In this document: positions 7,899 through 16,641 of the stretch, one piece after another
How positions within the stretch are numbered: the first letter of the stretch is position 1
Layout of the letters: the number at the start of each line of letters is the position of its first letter
Assembly (NCBI GenBank): GCA_003385635.1
Contig: QQUY01000001.1
Coordinates: forward strand, 806,001-870,000
Reading direction: 5' to 3'
Source: Acidobacteriota bacterium
Lineage (GTDB): Bacteria > Acidobacteriota > Blastocatellia > Pyrinomonadales > Pyrinomonadaceae
DNA length: 64,000 nucleotides
The notes under the pieces: model-generated
The model's database searches: none
What the model was told of the DNA's origin: nothing
The model's input: only the letters and a program-made list of their open reading frames with translations
Translations under genes and position numbers: made by a program

Positions 7899-10034
7899 AT
7901 GAAGCGAAATTATACCGTCGAGGCCCGAGCGGGGGTCCTAATTGTTCTTCTAACCTTTCTAATAACAAGCTGTTCAACACAGGCCACTACGCAGTATTGG
8001 GGGCAGATCGATCCGCCGCAGGACAACAAGATGCGGTACATCACCGGTTCCGAGCCTGAATCGCTCGATCCGTCGTATGTCACGGGACAGCCCGAGGCGC
8101 GGATACTGATCGGGCTTTACGACCGCCTGGTGGAATACCATCCGAAGACGATGTCCCCGATCCCAGCGCTTGCCACTCACTGGGAGGCGAACGAGAAGGG
8201 CGACGTCTATACCTTCCATTTGAGGGAGAACGGAAAGTTTTCGAACGGCGATCCTATAAAGGCTCAGGACTTCGTATGGTCATTCCAGAGGGCGCTCTCA
8301 CCGGAGCTGGCTTCGAGATACGGATTTCTTGGCTACGACATCAAGTACGCCGAGGCATATAACGCCGGAAAGGCCTTTGTGAAGAAGGACGGCAAATTTG
8401 TCCGTGTGAAAGGAGCCGAAGGAACGGAACCCGACCAAGAGAATGCCACTGAAGAAGGCGACAACGAAGAACAGACAGCGGATTCGGAGACCACCGCCCA
8501 GGCTGCTCCTTCGAACGAAGAAGAAGGCTGCACGTTTACGGCACCTGAATGTGTGACCGTTGCCGGCGACGAGGAGTCCCGGAACGAAGCCGCGGCCGAG
8601 GATGAGGAACTAAAGGCACTTATCGAAGGAGCAGAATTCGTGCCTGTCGAGGCGAAACATCTAGGCGTAGAAGCCCCCGACGATTTCACGGTCCGGGTCA
8701 CGTTGAAGCAGTCGGCACCTTACTTCGTAGGTCTTCTCACGCACCAGTTCTTTGCCGTGGTGCACCGACCAACGATCGAGGAGCACGGAAAGGACTGGAT
8801 CAAGCCCGAGAACATCGTTACGAGCGGTTCCTATAAACTGAAAGAATGGAAGCCGTATGACTCGATGACCATCGAGAAGGACCCGAACAACTGGGACGCG
8901 GCGAACGTCAAGCTGGACGAGATCACTTTCTATCCGATGGACGAGCAGCCGACGATGATGAACATCTACAAGGCTGGCCGAGTCGACGCGCTCTACAACC
9001 ACACCGTTCCCGCTGCCTGGAACGAGTACATACGGCAGTTCAAGGATGAGTATCTTCTTCATCCTGAGATGTCCATCGAGTACTACACCTTCAGTGTCAA
9101 GAAGCCGCCGGTCGACAAGGTGGAAGTCCGGCGCGCATTCTCGCTCGCCATCGACCGGGAAGCACTAGAGAAGTTCAGAAAAACGGTCAAGAAGCTCGGT
9201 AACTTCACCCCTGAAGGTATTTTCCCCGACTATGAGAAGGTCAGGACAAGGGTCTTCCAGGAATTGCTGAAGAAAGAAGGCATTTCGGAAGAGACCTGGG
9301 GAAAGCGTTACTTTGATCCTCAGCGCGCCTGTGACCTTATGAAGGAAGCCGGCTACACGGTTCAGCCCACCGACGGAGGAAAGTGCAAGGTCACTGATTT
9401 TCCGGCGGACCAGATGACCATCAGCTACAACACCGCCGAAAGTAACAAGGCGGTGGCAGAGTTCGTGCAGGCGCAATGGCGTCAGAATCTGGGCATTACG
9501 GTTCAGCTGAAGAACATGGAATGGAAGACGTATCTCGATTACCGATCGAAGGTCGAGTATACGGGCGCGGCACGTGCCGGTTGGGTTGGAGATTATATGG
9601 ACCCGTTCACGTTCCTGAGCCAGTTCTATACCCAGCAGAACGACAGTTCGACCGGATGGTGGAAAGAGGAGTTCGACGCCTTGCTCGAAAAGGCCAACAA
9701 CACCGCCGATCCCGAGAAGAGGTTCGAATTGCTTGCCGAGGCTGAGTTCATGATGCTTCAGGAACAGCCGATCGCCCCGCTAGCGACTCAGGGGACCAGC
9801 TGGATGAAGAAACCTTATGTAAAGGGAATGTACCCGAACCCGGGGACCATGCACCCGTGGAAGTTCGTCTATATCGAGGAAGACCGCAACAAGTGGGACG
9901 CAAATGTTGACGGGATAATGACCGATTACACGGACCCTGCGGTCGAGGCCCAGGTCGAAGCCCTGACGAAGACGCAGACTGATTTCGAGGCTTCGAGAAA
10001 GCAGAACGAAGAAAGTGCGAAGGCCGGGGAATAG
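7899..10034 (+). CDS. oppA: oligopeptide ABC transporter substrate-binding lipoprotein (second copy)
   Basis: The 711-residue protein has a lipoprotein signal peptide (lipobox ITSC, Cys25) and the full SBP_bac_5 fold. It carries the family blocks EPESLDPSYVTG, SNGDPIKAQDFVWSFQRAL and VEVRRAFSLAIDREAL. It is the better OppA candidate because only 21 bp separate it from the first permease gene. A highly acidic, low-complexity insert of about 75 residues (roughly 170-247) with two Cys residues interrupts the first lobe. It is probably a surface loop. The insert lengthens the protein by about 150 residues relative to E. coli OppA. Both binding proteins of this locus carry acidic inserts at different places. 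Confidence 0.93.
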   Translation: MKRNYTVEARAGVLIVLLTFLITSCSTQATTQYWGQIDPPQDNKMRYITGSEPESLDPSYVTGQPEARILIGLYDRLVEYHPKTMSPIPALATHWEANEKGDVYTFHLRENGKFSNGDPIKAQDFVWSFQRALSPELASRYGFLGYDIKYAEAYNAGKAFVKKDGKFVRVKGAEGTEPDQENATEEGDNEEQTADSETTAQAAPSNEEEGCTFTAPECVTVAGDEESRNEAAAEDEELKALIEGAEFVPVEAKHLGVEAPDDFTVRVTLKQSAPYFVGLLTHQFFAVVHRPTIEEHGKDWIKPENIVTSGSYKLKEWKPYDSMTIEKDPNNWDAANVKLDEITFYPMDEQPTMMNIYKAGRVDALYNHTVPAAWNEYIRQFKDEYLLHPEMSIEYYTFSVKKPPVDKVEVRRAFSLAIDREALEKFRKTVKKLGNFTPEGIFPDYEKVRTRVFQELLKKEGISEETWGKRYFDPQRACDLMKEAGYTVQPTDGGKCKVTDFPADQMTISYNTAESNKAVAEFVQAQWRQNLGITVQLKNMEWKTYLDYRSKVEYTGAARAGWVGDYMDPFTFLSQFYTQQNDSSTGWWKEEFDALLEKANNTADPEKRFELLAEAEFMMLQEQPIAPLATQGTSWMKKPYVKGMYPNPGTMHPWKFVYIEEDRNKWDANVDGIMTDYTDPAVEAQVEALTKTQTDFEASRKQNEESAKAGE

Positions 10035-10055
10035 AAGCTTCCCCGGATAATCCAT

Positions 10056-10973
10056 ATGCTTAAATTCATTCTCAAACGACTTCTCATCATCGTTCCGATG
10101 GCGCTTCTTGTCGTGACTGTTACCTGGGTCCTGATCCGTGTGGCCCCGGGAAACTTTTACTCGACTGAAAGAAGCCTGCCGCCGGCGATCGAAGAGAACA
10201 TCAAGAAGAAATACGGCCTGGACCAGCCTTGGTACATTCAGTACGGCACAATGATGGGCAACATCCTCAGGCTGGATTTTGGAGACTCGCTCAAGTACCA
10301 GGGCCAATCGGTCAACGAGATCATCGCCCGTCATTTCCCGTACTCTGCGATCCTCGGGCTTCTTGCATATCTGCTTGCGCTGGGAATCGGTCTGTTTGCG
10401 GGAATTGTGGCTGCGCTAAAACAGAATTCCGCCTTCGACTATGGTTCGATGGCGGCGGCTATGCTCGGGCTAAGTGTCCCCAACTTCGTCCTCGGCCCGC
10501 TCCTTGTGCTGCTGTTCTCGCTTTACCTTTACTGGCTTCCGCCAGCACGCTGGGGCGGACCTTTGTACCTGATAATGCCCGTCGTGACGCTTGCCGCGAT
10601 CTACGCGGCGTATATCGCGCGACTTACTCGAGCAGGAATGCTTGAGGTCATGCGGTCGGATTACATCAGGACGGCTCGCGCCAAGGGCCTCAAGGAATCG
10701 AAAGTATTGCTCAAGCACGCGCTGAGAGGCGGGATCATTCCGGTCGTGTCTTTCACTGGACCTGCACTCGCATCGCTCCTGGCCGGAACTGTGGTCGTGG
10801 AGAAGGTTTTCGCGATACCTGGACTAGGCAACATCTTCATACAGTCTGTGCTGAACAGGGACGAACCTCTGATTCTCGGAATCGTGGCATTTCTTTCGAT
10901 CCTGATCATGGTGGCAAACCTTATCGTCGATATCTCCTACGGTTTTCTGGATCCGAGGATCAGGTACGAATAG
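10056..10973 (+). CDS. oppB: peptide ABC transporter permease, OppB/DppB type
   Basis: The 305-residue protein starts with the classic MLKFILKRLLIIVPMALLV first helix and has about six transmembrane segments. The cytoplasmic EAA loop is visible as DYIRTARAKGLKE...LLKHALRGG and contacts the ATPases. It forms half of the membrane channel with the next gene product. Spacing to both neighbours is short (21 and 41 bp), consistent with one transcript. Confidence 0.95.
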   Translation: MLKFILKRLLIIVPMALLVVTVTWVLIRVAPGNFYSTERSLPPAIEENIKKKYGLDQPWYIQYGTMMGNILRLDFGDSLKYQGQSVNEIIARHFPYSAILGLLAYLLALGIGLFAGIVAALKQNSAFDYGSMAAAMLGLSVPNFVLGPLLVLLFSLYLYWLPPARWGGPLYLIMPVVTLAAIYAAYIARLTRAGMLEVMRSDYIRTARAKGLKESKVLLKHALRGGIIPVVSFTGPALASLLAGTVVVEKVFAIPGLGNIFIQSVLNRDEPLILGIVAFLSILIMVANLIVDISYGFLDPRIRYE

Positions 10974-11014
10974 ATTCTTCAAAGCGCTTCTGGAATTTGT
11001 AAACATCGGGATAA

Positions 11015-12007
11015 ATGAGAGAAGAACAACATATTAAAGACGAAGTGATGCCCGACGCGGACGGGCCCGTCGTAGCTGGAACGTCGCTTTGGAAAGATGC
11101 GTGGAAGCGCCTCTTGAAGAACAAGCTCGCGGTTTTCGGGCTGGTTGTTATCGCGATCATGGTGGTTGTGGTTACTATCGGCCCCTGGATCCAGCAGTGG
11201 CTCACCGGCCTTACGCCTGACTATATCCCCGAAGACGGCGACCAGATACGTTCGTTCCCGCCGTCCTGGGAACACCCGATGGGTACCGACGATGCTGGAC
11301 GCGACCTACTTGCGCGCGTAATGCAGGGCGGGCAGATCTCGCTGATGGTCGGTATCATTTCGACCATCGTTTCGCTGATCGTGGGCGTTTCATACGGCGC
11401 GATCGCAGGGTATCTTGGCGGCCGCGTTGACAACATAATGATGCGTATCGTCGATATCATCTACGCGATACCTTACATCCTCATCGTTATCGTACTTCTA
11501 TCGGTTTTCGGCGGCGAAAACATACCGGGCTGGATCAACTCGCTTTCCGAGTTCTTCGGCGGCGGAGCAGGACTCAACCAGATCTTCCTCCTTTTCTTCG
11601 CACTCGGCCTCGTTTCGTGGCTGACGATGGCACGTGTCGTCCGCGGTCAGATCCTTTCGTTAAAGAATGAAGAGTTCGTAATGGCGGCAAAGGCGACGGG
11701 AGTATCGACGCCGCGGATCATTTTCAAGCATCTCGTTCCGAATGCCCTCGGTCCGGTCATCGTCTATGCGACGCTTACCGTTCCTTCGGTAATGCTGACT
11801 GAAGCATTCCTCTCTTTTCTGGGGATAGGCGTTCAGGCGCCTTACGCTTCCTGGGGAAGCCTTGCCGCGGACGGCATCAAGAACATCGCTATCTTTCCGT
11901 GGCAGCTGATCTTCCCGGGTGTGACGATGGCACTTACGCTTTTCTCGCTTAACTTCCTCGGCGACGGATTGCGGGATGCCCTCGACCCGCAGACGCGGAA
12001 GTTCTAG
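11015..12007 (+). CDS. oppC: peptide ABC transporter permease, OppC/DppC type
   Basis: The 330-residue protein has an N-terminal cytoplasmic segment and a first membrane helix (LAVFGLVVIAIMVVVV). The EHPMGTDDAGRDLLARV motif that marks OppC-type permeases follows. The EAA loop reads EFVMAAKATGVSTPRIIFKHLVPN. It pairs with the OppB product. The family's C-terminal DGLRDALDP sequence is present. Confidence 0.95.
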   Translation: MREEQHIKDEVMPDADGPVVAGTSLWKDAWKRLLKNKLAVFGLVVIAIMVVVVTIGPWIQQWLTGLTPDYIPEDGDQIRSFPPSWEHPMGTDDAGRDLLARVMQGGQISLMVGIISTIVSLIVGVSYGAIAGYLGGRVDNIMMRIVDIIYAIPYILIVIVLLSVFGGENIPGWINSLSEFFGGGAGLNQIFLLFFALGLVSWLTMARVVRGQILSLKNEEFVMAAKATGVSTPRIIFKHLVPNALGPVIVYATLTVPSVMLTEAFLSFLGIGVQAPYASWGSLAADGIKNIAIFPWQLIFPGVTMALTLFSLNFLGDGLRDALDPQTRKF

Positions 12008-12052
12008 AGATCGGCCTCGACTCAATTTTTCTATACAAGTAGCAATCAGCTG

Positions 12053-13060
12053 ATGAGCGAAAACAACGGCAATCTTCTCACGGTTAACGACCTGAGAACC
12101 TATTTCCAGACCGAAGACGGTGTTGTGAAGGCCGTCGACGGCATATCTTTTGAGCTGAAGAAGGGCGAGACGCTTGGGATAGTCGGCGAGTCGGGAAGCG
12201 GCAAGTCGGTCTCGAACCTTTCGGTGATGAGGCTTATTCCGGAACCTCCGGGAAAGATCGTCAGCGGCGACATCTTGTTCGACGGGATAGACGTCAGGCG
12301 GCTGTCTGACGAAGAGGTCCGGAACATTCGCGGAAAACGGATCGCGATGATCTTCCAGGACCCGATGACCTCGCTCAACCCTTTTCTGAAGATCTCGACC
12401 CAGCTGATGGAGGTGACGCAGATTCATCTGGGGCACAGCAGGGAGCAGGCATATGACCACGCCCTCGAGATGCTGAGGAAGGTCAACATACCGGCACCGG
12501 AGAAGAGGATCGACGGTTACCCGCACGAATTTTCCGGCGGAATGCGACAGCGCGTGATGATCGCGATGGCCCTCAGCTGTGAGCCCGAACTTCTTATTGC
12601 TGACGAGCCGACGACCGCACTCGACGTTACGATCCAGGCTCAGATCCTCGAGCTGATAAAGGGCCTCAGGACTGAGCTGGGTACGAGCGTGATTCTCATC
12701 ACGCACGATCTGGGTGTCGTTGCCGGGATGACCGACAAGATCATCGTCATGTACGCCGGAAAGATATTCGAGTCTGCGCCGACGAAAGAGCTCTTTGCCA
12801 AGCCGGCGAACCCGTACACAAAAGGATTGCTCAAGTCGGTTCCCGATCCGGCTCACGAACACGGAGAGCCGCTGTACCAGATACCTGGTCTTCCGCCCGA
12901 CGTGGCGAATCTACCGCCCGGATGTCCGTTCGCGGAACGATGCGATAGAGCCGAAGAGATATGTGAGAGGGAATTCCCGCCATTCGTGCAGATCAATGAG
13001 AACCATCATTCGCTGTGCCATTTCGCGAAAGAGGTTCACGCATCGTCGGGCGGGGAGTAA
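12053..13060 (+). CDS. oppD: peptide ABC transporter ATPase, OppD/DppD type
   Basis: The 335-residue ATPase has Walker A (GESGSGKS), the signature SGGMRQRV and Walker B ([13 protein letters not shown]). It ends in an oligopeptide-transporter C-terminal domain with a Cys cluster ([10 protein letters not shown]...EEIC). It powers import with OppF. The start at 12053 follows a weak upstream AGCAATCAGCTG stretch, and no other start fits better. Confidence 0.95.
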   Translation: MSENNGNLLTVNDLRTYFQTEDGVVKAVDGISFELKKGETLGIVGESGSGKSVSNLSVMRLIPEPPGKIVSGDILFDGIDVRRLSDEEVRNIRGKRIAMIFQDPMTSLNPFLKISTQLMEVTQIHLGHSREQAYDHALEMLRKVNIPAPEKRIDGYPHEFSGGMRQRVMIAMALSCEPELLIADEPTTALDVTIQAQILELIKGLRTELGTSVILITHDLGVVAGMTDKIIVMYAGKIFESAPTKELFAKPANPYTKGLLKSVPDPAHEHGEPLYQIPGLPPDVANLPPGCPFAERCDRAEEICEREFPPFVQINENHHSLCHFAKEVHASSGGE

Positions 13061-13214
13061 TCGATATCTCTTTGCGCGCTTCGCGAAAACCTTGGCGCGC
13101 TCTGCGGTAAATCTTCTTTCGATTACTCAAATGTGAAGATCAACCGCAAAGTTCGCAAAGGGTTTCGCAAAGACCGCAAAGGCTCGAATTTAATTCAGCA
13201 AGAGCTGACAAATA
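13061..13214. repeat. GCAAAG inverted repeat between the two ATPase genes
   Basis: This 154-bp gap interrupts an otherwise tight operon. It contains a CTTTGCG...GCGGTAA arm and a later CCGCAAAG...GCAAAGG arm, the same kind of inverted repeat as at 3.9 and 4.7 kb. It probably inserted between the two genes without ending transcription. Confidence 0.6.
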
Positions 13215-14258
13215 ATGACTGAAACAAACGGAAACGCGCTGATAAAGCTTGAGGACCTGAGGGTCTATTACGATCTTGGAGGCGGAGGCTTCTTTGACAA
13301 GATCACCGGCGGAAGCGGTGAAAGACGTATCGTCAAGGCGGTGGACGGCGTCTCGTTCGACATTCTAAAAGGCGAGACACTTGGACTGGTCGGCGAATCG
13401 GGTTGCGGGAAATCCACGCTTGGTAAGGCGCTGTTAAGGCTTACCGAGATTACGGGCGGTCGTGCGATGTACAGCGGAAAGGACATCGCGCACCTTTCCG
13501 ACCGCGAGATGCGCGAGCAGAGAAAGAACCTGCAGATGATCTTCCAGGACCCGTACGCTTCGCTGAACCCCCGTATGACGGTCGGCAACATCATCGGCGA
13601 GCCCATAAGGACATTCAAACTGGCCGAAGGCGACGCTGTTGAGAAGAAGGTTGCAGAGACGATGGAGATCGTCGGGCTCAGCCGCAGATTCATCAAGCGG
13701 TATCCTCACGAGTTCTCCGGCGGACAGCGCCAGAGGATCGGCATCGCACGGGCGCTCGCGGTCGATCCCGAGTTCATTGTCGCAGACGAGCCTATCAGTG
13801 CCCTCGATGTCTCGATCCAGGCGCAGATAATGAATCTGATGGAGGACCTTCAGACCGAGAAGCACCTTACATACTTGTTCATATCCCACGATCTTCGGGC
13901 GGTCCGCCATGTATCTGACCGTGTAGCGGTCATGTACCTTGGAGAAATTGTCGAACTCGCGGAAGGGAAATCCATCTACGAAGAGCCACTGCATCCGTAT
14001 TCCAAGGCTTTGATCTCCGCTGTTCCGGTTCCGGACCCGGAGATCGAAGAGAAGCGCGAGCGTATTATCCTTGAAGGCGACGTTCCCTCTCCGATCAATC
14101 CTCCGTCTGGTTGCCATTTTCACACGCGTTGCCAGTATGCGATCCCAGAATGCAGGAAAGTTGAGCCGAAGCTTGTGCAGATCAAACCCAGGCACTACGC
14201 AGCGTGTATCCGAATCAGTCCTGAACAGCCGCGCATAGAAGACGTAGCCGAAGTCTGA
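13215..14258 (+). CDS. oppF: peptide ABC transporter ATPase, OppF/DppF type
   Basis: The 347-residue ATPase has Walker A (GESGCGKS), the signature SGGQRQRIGIARAL, Walker B (FIVADEPISALDV) and a C-terminal Cys-containing extension (PPSGCHFHTRC). A Gly-rich insert at about residues 18-34 precedes the Walker A region, a common OppF trait. It is the last gene of the importer and is followed by a strong terminator. Confidence 0.95.
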   Translation: MTETNGNALIKLEDLRVYYDLGGGGFFDKITGGSGERRIVKAVDGVSFDILKGETLGLVGESGCGKSTLGKALLRLTEITGGRAMYSGKDIAHLSDREMREQRKNLQMIFQDPYASLNPRMTVGNIIGEPIRTFKLAEGDAVEKKVAETMEIVGLSRRFIKRYPHEFSGGQRQRIGIARALAVDPEFIVADEPISALDVSIQAQIMNLMEDLQTEKHLTYLFISHDLRAVRHVSDRVAVMYLGEIVELAEGKSIYEEPLHPYSKALISAVPVPDPEIEEKRERIILEGDVPSPINPPSGCHFHTRCQYAIPECRKVEPKLVQIKPRHYAACIRISPEQPRIEDVAEV

Positions 14259-14283
14259 GTTACCACTTCTCAGGACTAGCTGG

Positions 14284-14310
14284 AAAGGGGCGCGGTTTGC
14301 CCCTTTTTTT
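14284..14310 (+). terminator. intrinsic terminator after the peptide importer
   Basis: A GGGGC/GCCCC stem with a 7-base loop, extended by AAA/TTT pairs, is followed directly by a run of seven T. It ends the importer operon. Confidence 0.9.
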
Positions 14311-14488
14311 AGCTGCGGGCCGGTTTTGCGCGCCGGCAGGGTATGATAGATGGCGGCACGGACGCTGGCGGCGGGATGCACCAAATATCTGAAAACCCCT
14401 GTGAATTGAACGTTTCTAGGGAGTAAGCCCAAGCGTGAACTGTGGTCAGTTCGCCCGGAAAAGCAGGCCGGGGAACCTAGCCCGAAAT

Positions 14489-16558
14489 ATGAACAAGGAA
14501 CTACAAGATGCCGTAAATGCCCTAGACACAGCGATTTCCGAGATCGCTGCGACCGAGGGTGTTTCGGTTGTGGTCGTAGAGGACTCCCAGCTCTCGACCG
14601 TCGCATCCGCCAACAACAACTCGATCTGTCGGATGCTCAGCACCTCGGACGACTTCGGCGAAAGCTGTAAAAAATTCTGCGGTCAGGTTTATGACCGTGC
14701 CCTCAAGTCCCCCAAACCGCTCAAGTACAGGTGCCACGCAGGACTCGACTGCATTGCGGTTCCGGTGCAGATCGAGGGCAAAAAGCCGCTAGTGGCGATC
14801 TCCGGACGCACATTCACGAAAGCGGACGAATACAGGCAGGCTACCGAACGGGCGATCACAGGCGACTGGAGGCATTTTCCGCCGACCAGCTTTTTTGAGA
14901 ATGTACTGTTGTCCAGCGATTCGACGGCACTTGAAAAAGCCGCGAGAAGGGTTTTGAACCTCATAGGAAAACTCCCCGAATCGGCGGCTAAGGTCAAGGA
15001 TTCGGAATCGACTGGCGGAAAGCCGAAGATCCGTGAGAACCGACAGGTCGCGGTCAAGTCCTGGAAGAGACGAAAAGAGATTGCGGAAGCTTCCGAATGG
15101 CGCTCAAGATTGTCTGCGATCCTCAACGGCGGATACAGGGAAGCTTGTGTTGAGATCCTCGAGTTTGTAGAGGACCGTTACGGGATCGGCTCTTCCGCCT
15201 GGTTGGAAGTGAAGCGAAATTCATTTGAAAAGGTCCTTGCGAAAGGCGAGCTTCAGGACCAGAAAATACAGATCTCCGTCGCGGCGGACGACAAGGCGCT
15301 GCAGAGACTTTTCGAAAGAGAGTATTCCGTCGAGCTGCGGGAGCGCGGAACCAAGAGATCGAAAGAATCGGAAAGTATGAGGCTGTTCCCGATCACCGGC
15401 GGCGGAACGATCAGAAGCGCGCTAGTGATCGGCGAACAGGCGAACAACCAAGAGGTGGTAACCGCGCTGGCAAGGCTGTGTGCCTCGCTTGCCCCGGAGC
15501 TTGAGATACTGCGTCTGCGCAGCGAACTGAGTCGCCGCGAAGGTCTCGAGTACGCGATGTTCAAGTTCAGCGAAAGCCTCAAAGTCGTCGATACCGAGGA
15601 GTTCTGGTCCGACATTATGAGGACCACAGCCGAGCTTCTCCAGGCGGAAAGAGGTTCATTGCTGGTTTACGACGAAGAACGGCAAAGCCTTGTCGTCAAG
15701 GCGGCACTCGGTCCGGGAGCGAACGAGATAGAAGGCTTCGCAGGAAAGATCGGCGAAAGGATCTCTTCAAAGGTATGGAGGACCGGGAAGCCGGCGATAG
15801 TTCAGGATATTTCGAAACTGAGCATGGCCGAAGCGCCCGAACACTGGAATTACCGCTCGAAATCGTTTATCAGTTACCCGCTTCTGGTGGGGACTAACAA
15901 GATCGGTGTGATTAACCTTACCGATAAGGCCGGAGGGGGAAGTTTCGAGGACTTTGACGTTGATCTCCTTGATTCTGTAGTCCCCCAGATCGCAATTGCG
16001 GTCGACAGAGCGCTTCTGCAAAGCAAGGCAGGAGAGTTCGAAAAGCTGTCCGTAACCGATTCTCTTACAGGGCTCCTCAACAGGCGCTACCTCGAACAGA
16101 GGCTCGCCGAGGAGATCAAGCGCTCGTCGCGGCACGGTTACCCGATGTGCTTCATAATGATCGACGTCGATGATTTCAAATCGTATAACGACGCATTTCT
16201 TCACCCTGAGGGCGATAAAGCCCTCAAGATCGTCGGGAACTGCCTGAAGGATACACTTCGTGGCGCCGACGTCGCCGTGAGATACGGCGGCGAAGAATTC
16301 TCGGTACTACTCCCGCAGACCACGATCGAGGAAGGCGAAACAATCGCGGAGCGTATAAGACACAGGATCGAATCGACCAGGTTCCCGCACCGACAAGTGA
16401 CGGTCAGCGTCGGTATCGCTTCTCTCACGCTCGAGATAAATTCAACGGAAAAACTGATCGAAGCCGCTGACGCGGCCCTCTTTGAAGCGAAAAGGAAGGG
16501 CAAGAACGTGGTTCACACGTTCGGCGGCAGGGTCAACGAAATGCGCACAGGGCGCTAG
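14489..16558 (+). CDS. PocR-GAF-GGDEF diguanylate cyclase
   Basis: The N-terminal domain (about residues 15-150) has the Cys-rich PocR ligand-binding pattern, with SICRML, SCKKFCG and CHAGLDC, and probably senses a small molecule. A GAF domain follows at about 365-510 and a GGDEF domain at about 517-685. The active site reads GGEEF. An RGAD inhibitory site sits five residues upstream, so the enzyme should make cyclic di-GMP and be product-inhibited. No membrane segment is seen. The ATG at 14489 is used. A GTG at 14435 in the same frame would add 18 residues. The next gene lies 83 bp downstream on the same strand and may be a partner. Confidence 0.9.
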   Translation: MNKELQDAVNALDTAISEIAATEGVSVVVVEDSQLSTVASANNNSICRMLSTSDDFGESCKKFCGQVYDRALKSPKPLKYRCHAGLDCIAVPVQIEGKKPLVAISGRTFTKADEYRQATERAITGDWRHFPPTSFFENVLLSSDSTALEKAARRVLNLIGKLPESAAKVKDSESTGGKPKIRENRQVAVKSWKRRKEIAEASEWRSRLSAILNGGYREACVEILEFVEDRYGIGSSAWLEVKRNSFEKVLAKGELQDQKIQISVAADDKALQRLFEREYSVELRERGTKRSKESESMRLFPITGGGTIRSALVIGEQANNQEVVTALARLCASLAPELEILRLRSELSRREGLEYAMFKFSESLKVVDTEEFWSDIMRTTAELLQAERGSLLVYDEERQSLVVKAALGPGANEIEGFAGKIGERISSKVWRTGKPAIVQDISKLSMAEAPEHWNYRSKSFISYPLLVGTNKIGVINLTDKAGGGSFEDFDVDLLDSVVPQIAIAVDRALLQSKAGEFEKLSVTDSLTGLLNRRYLEQRLAEEIKRSSRHGYPMCFIMIDVDDFKSYNDAFLHPEGDKALKIVGNCLKDTLRGADVAVRYGGEEFSVLLPQTTIEEGETIAERIRHRIESTRFPHRQVTVSVGIASLTLEINSTEKLIEAADAALFEAKRKGKNVVHTFGGRVNEMRTGR

Positions 16559-16641
16559 ACCCGAGAGGATCAGCAGATTTCCAAGTAGCGGGATGGGGCA
16601 GTAAGACGCCCCCACGGCTACCCGTTCGCGCAGCATTCGTA

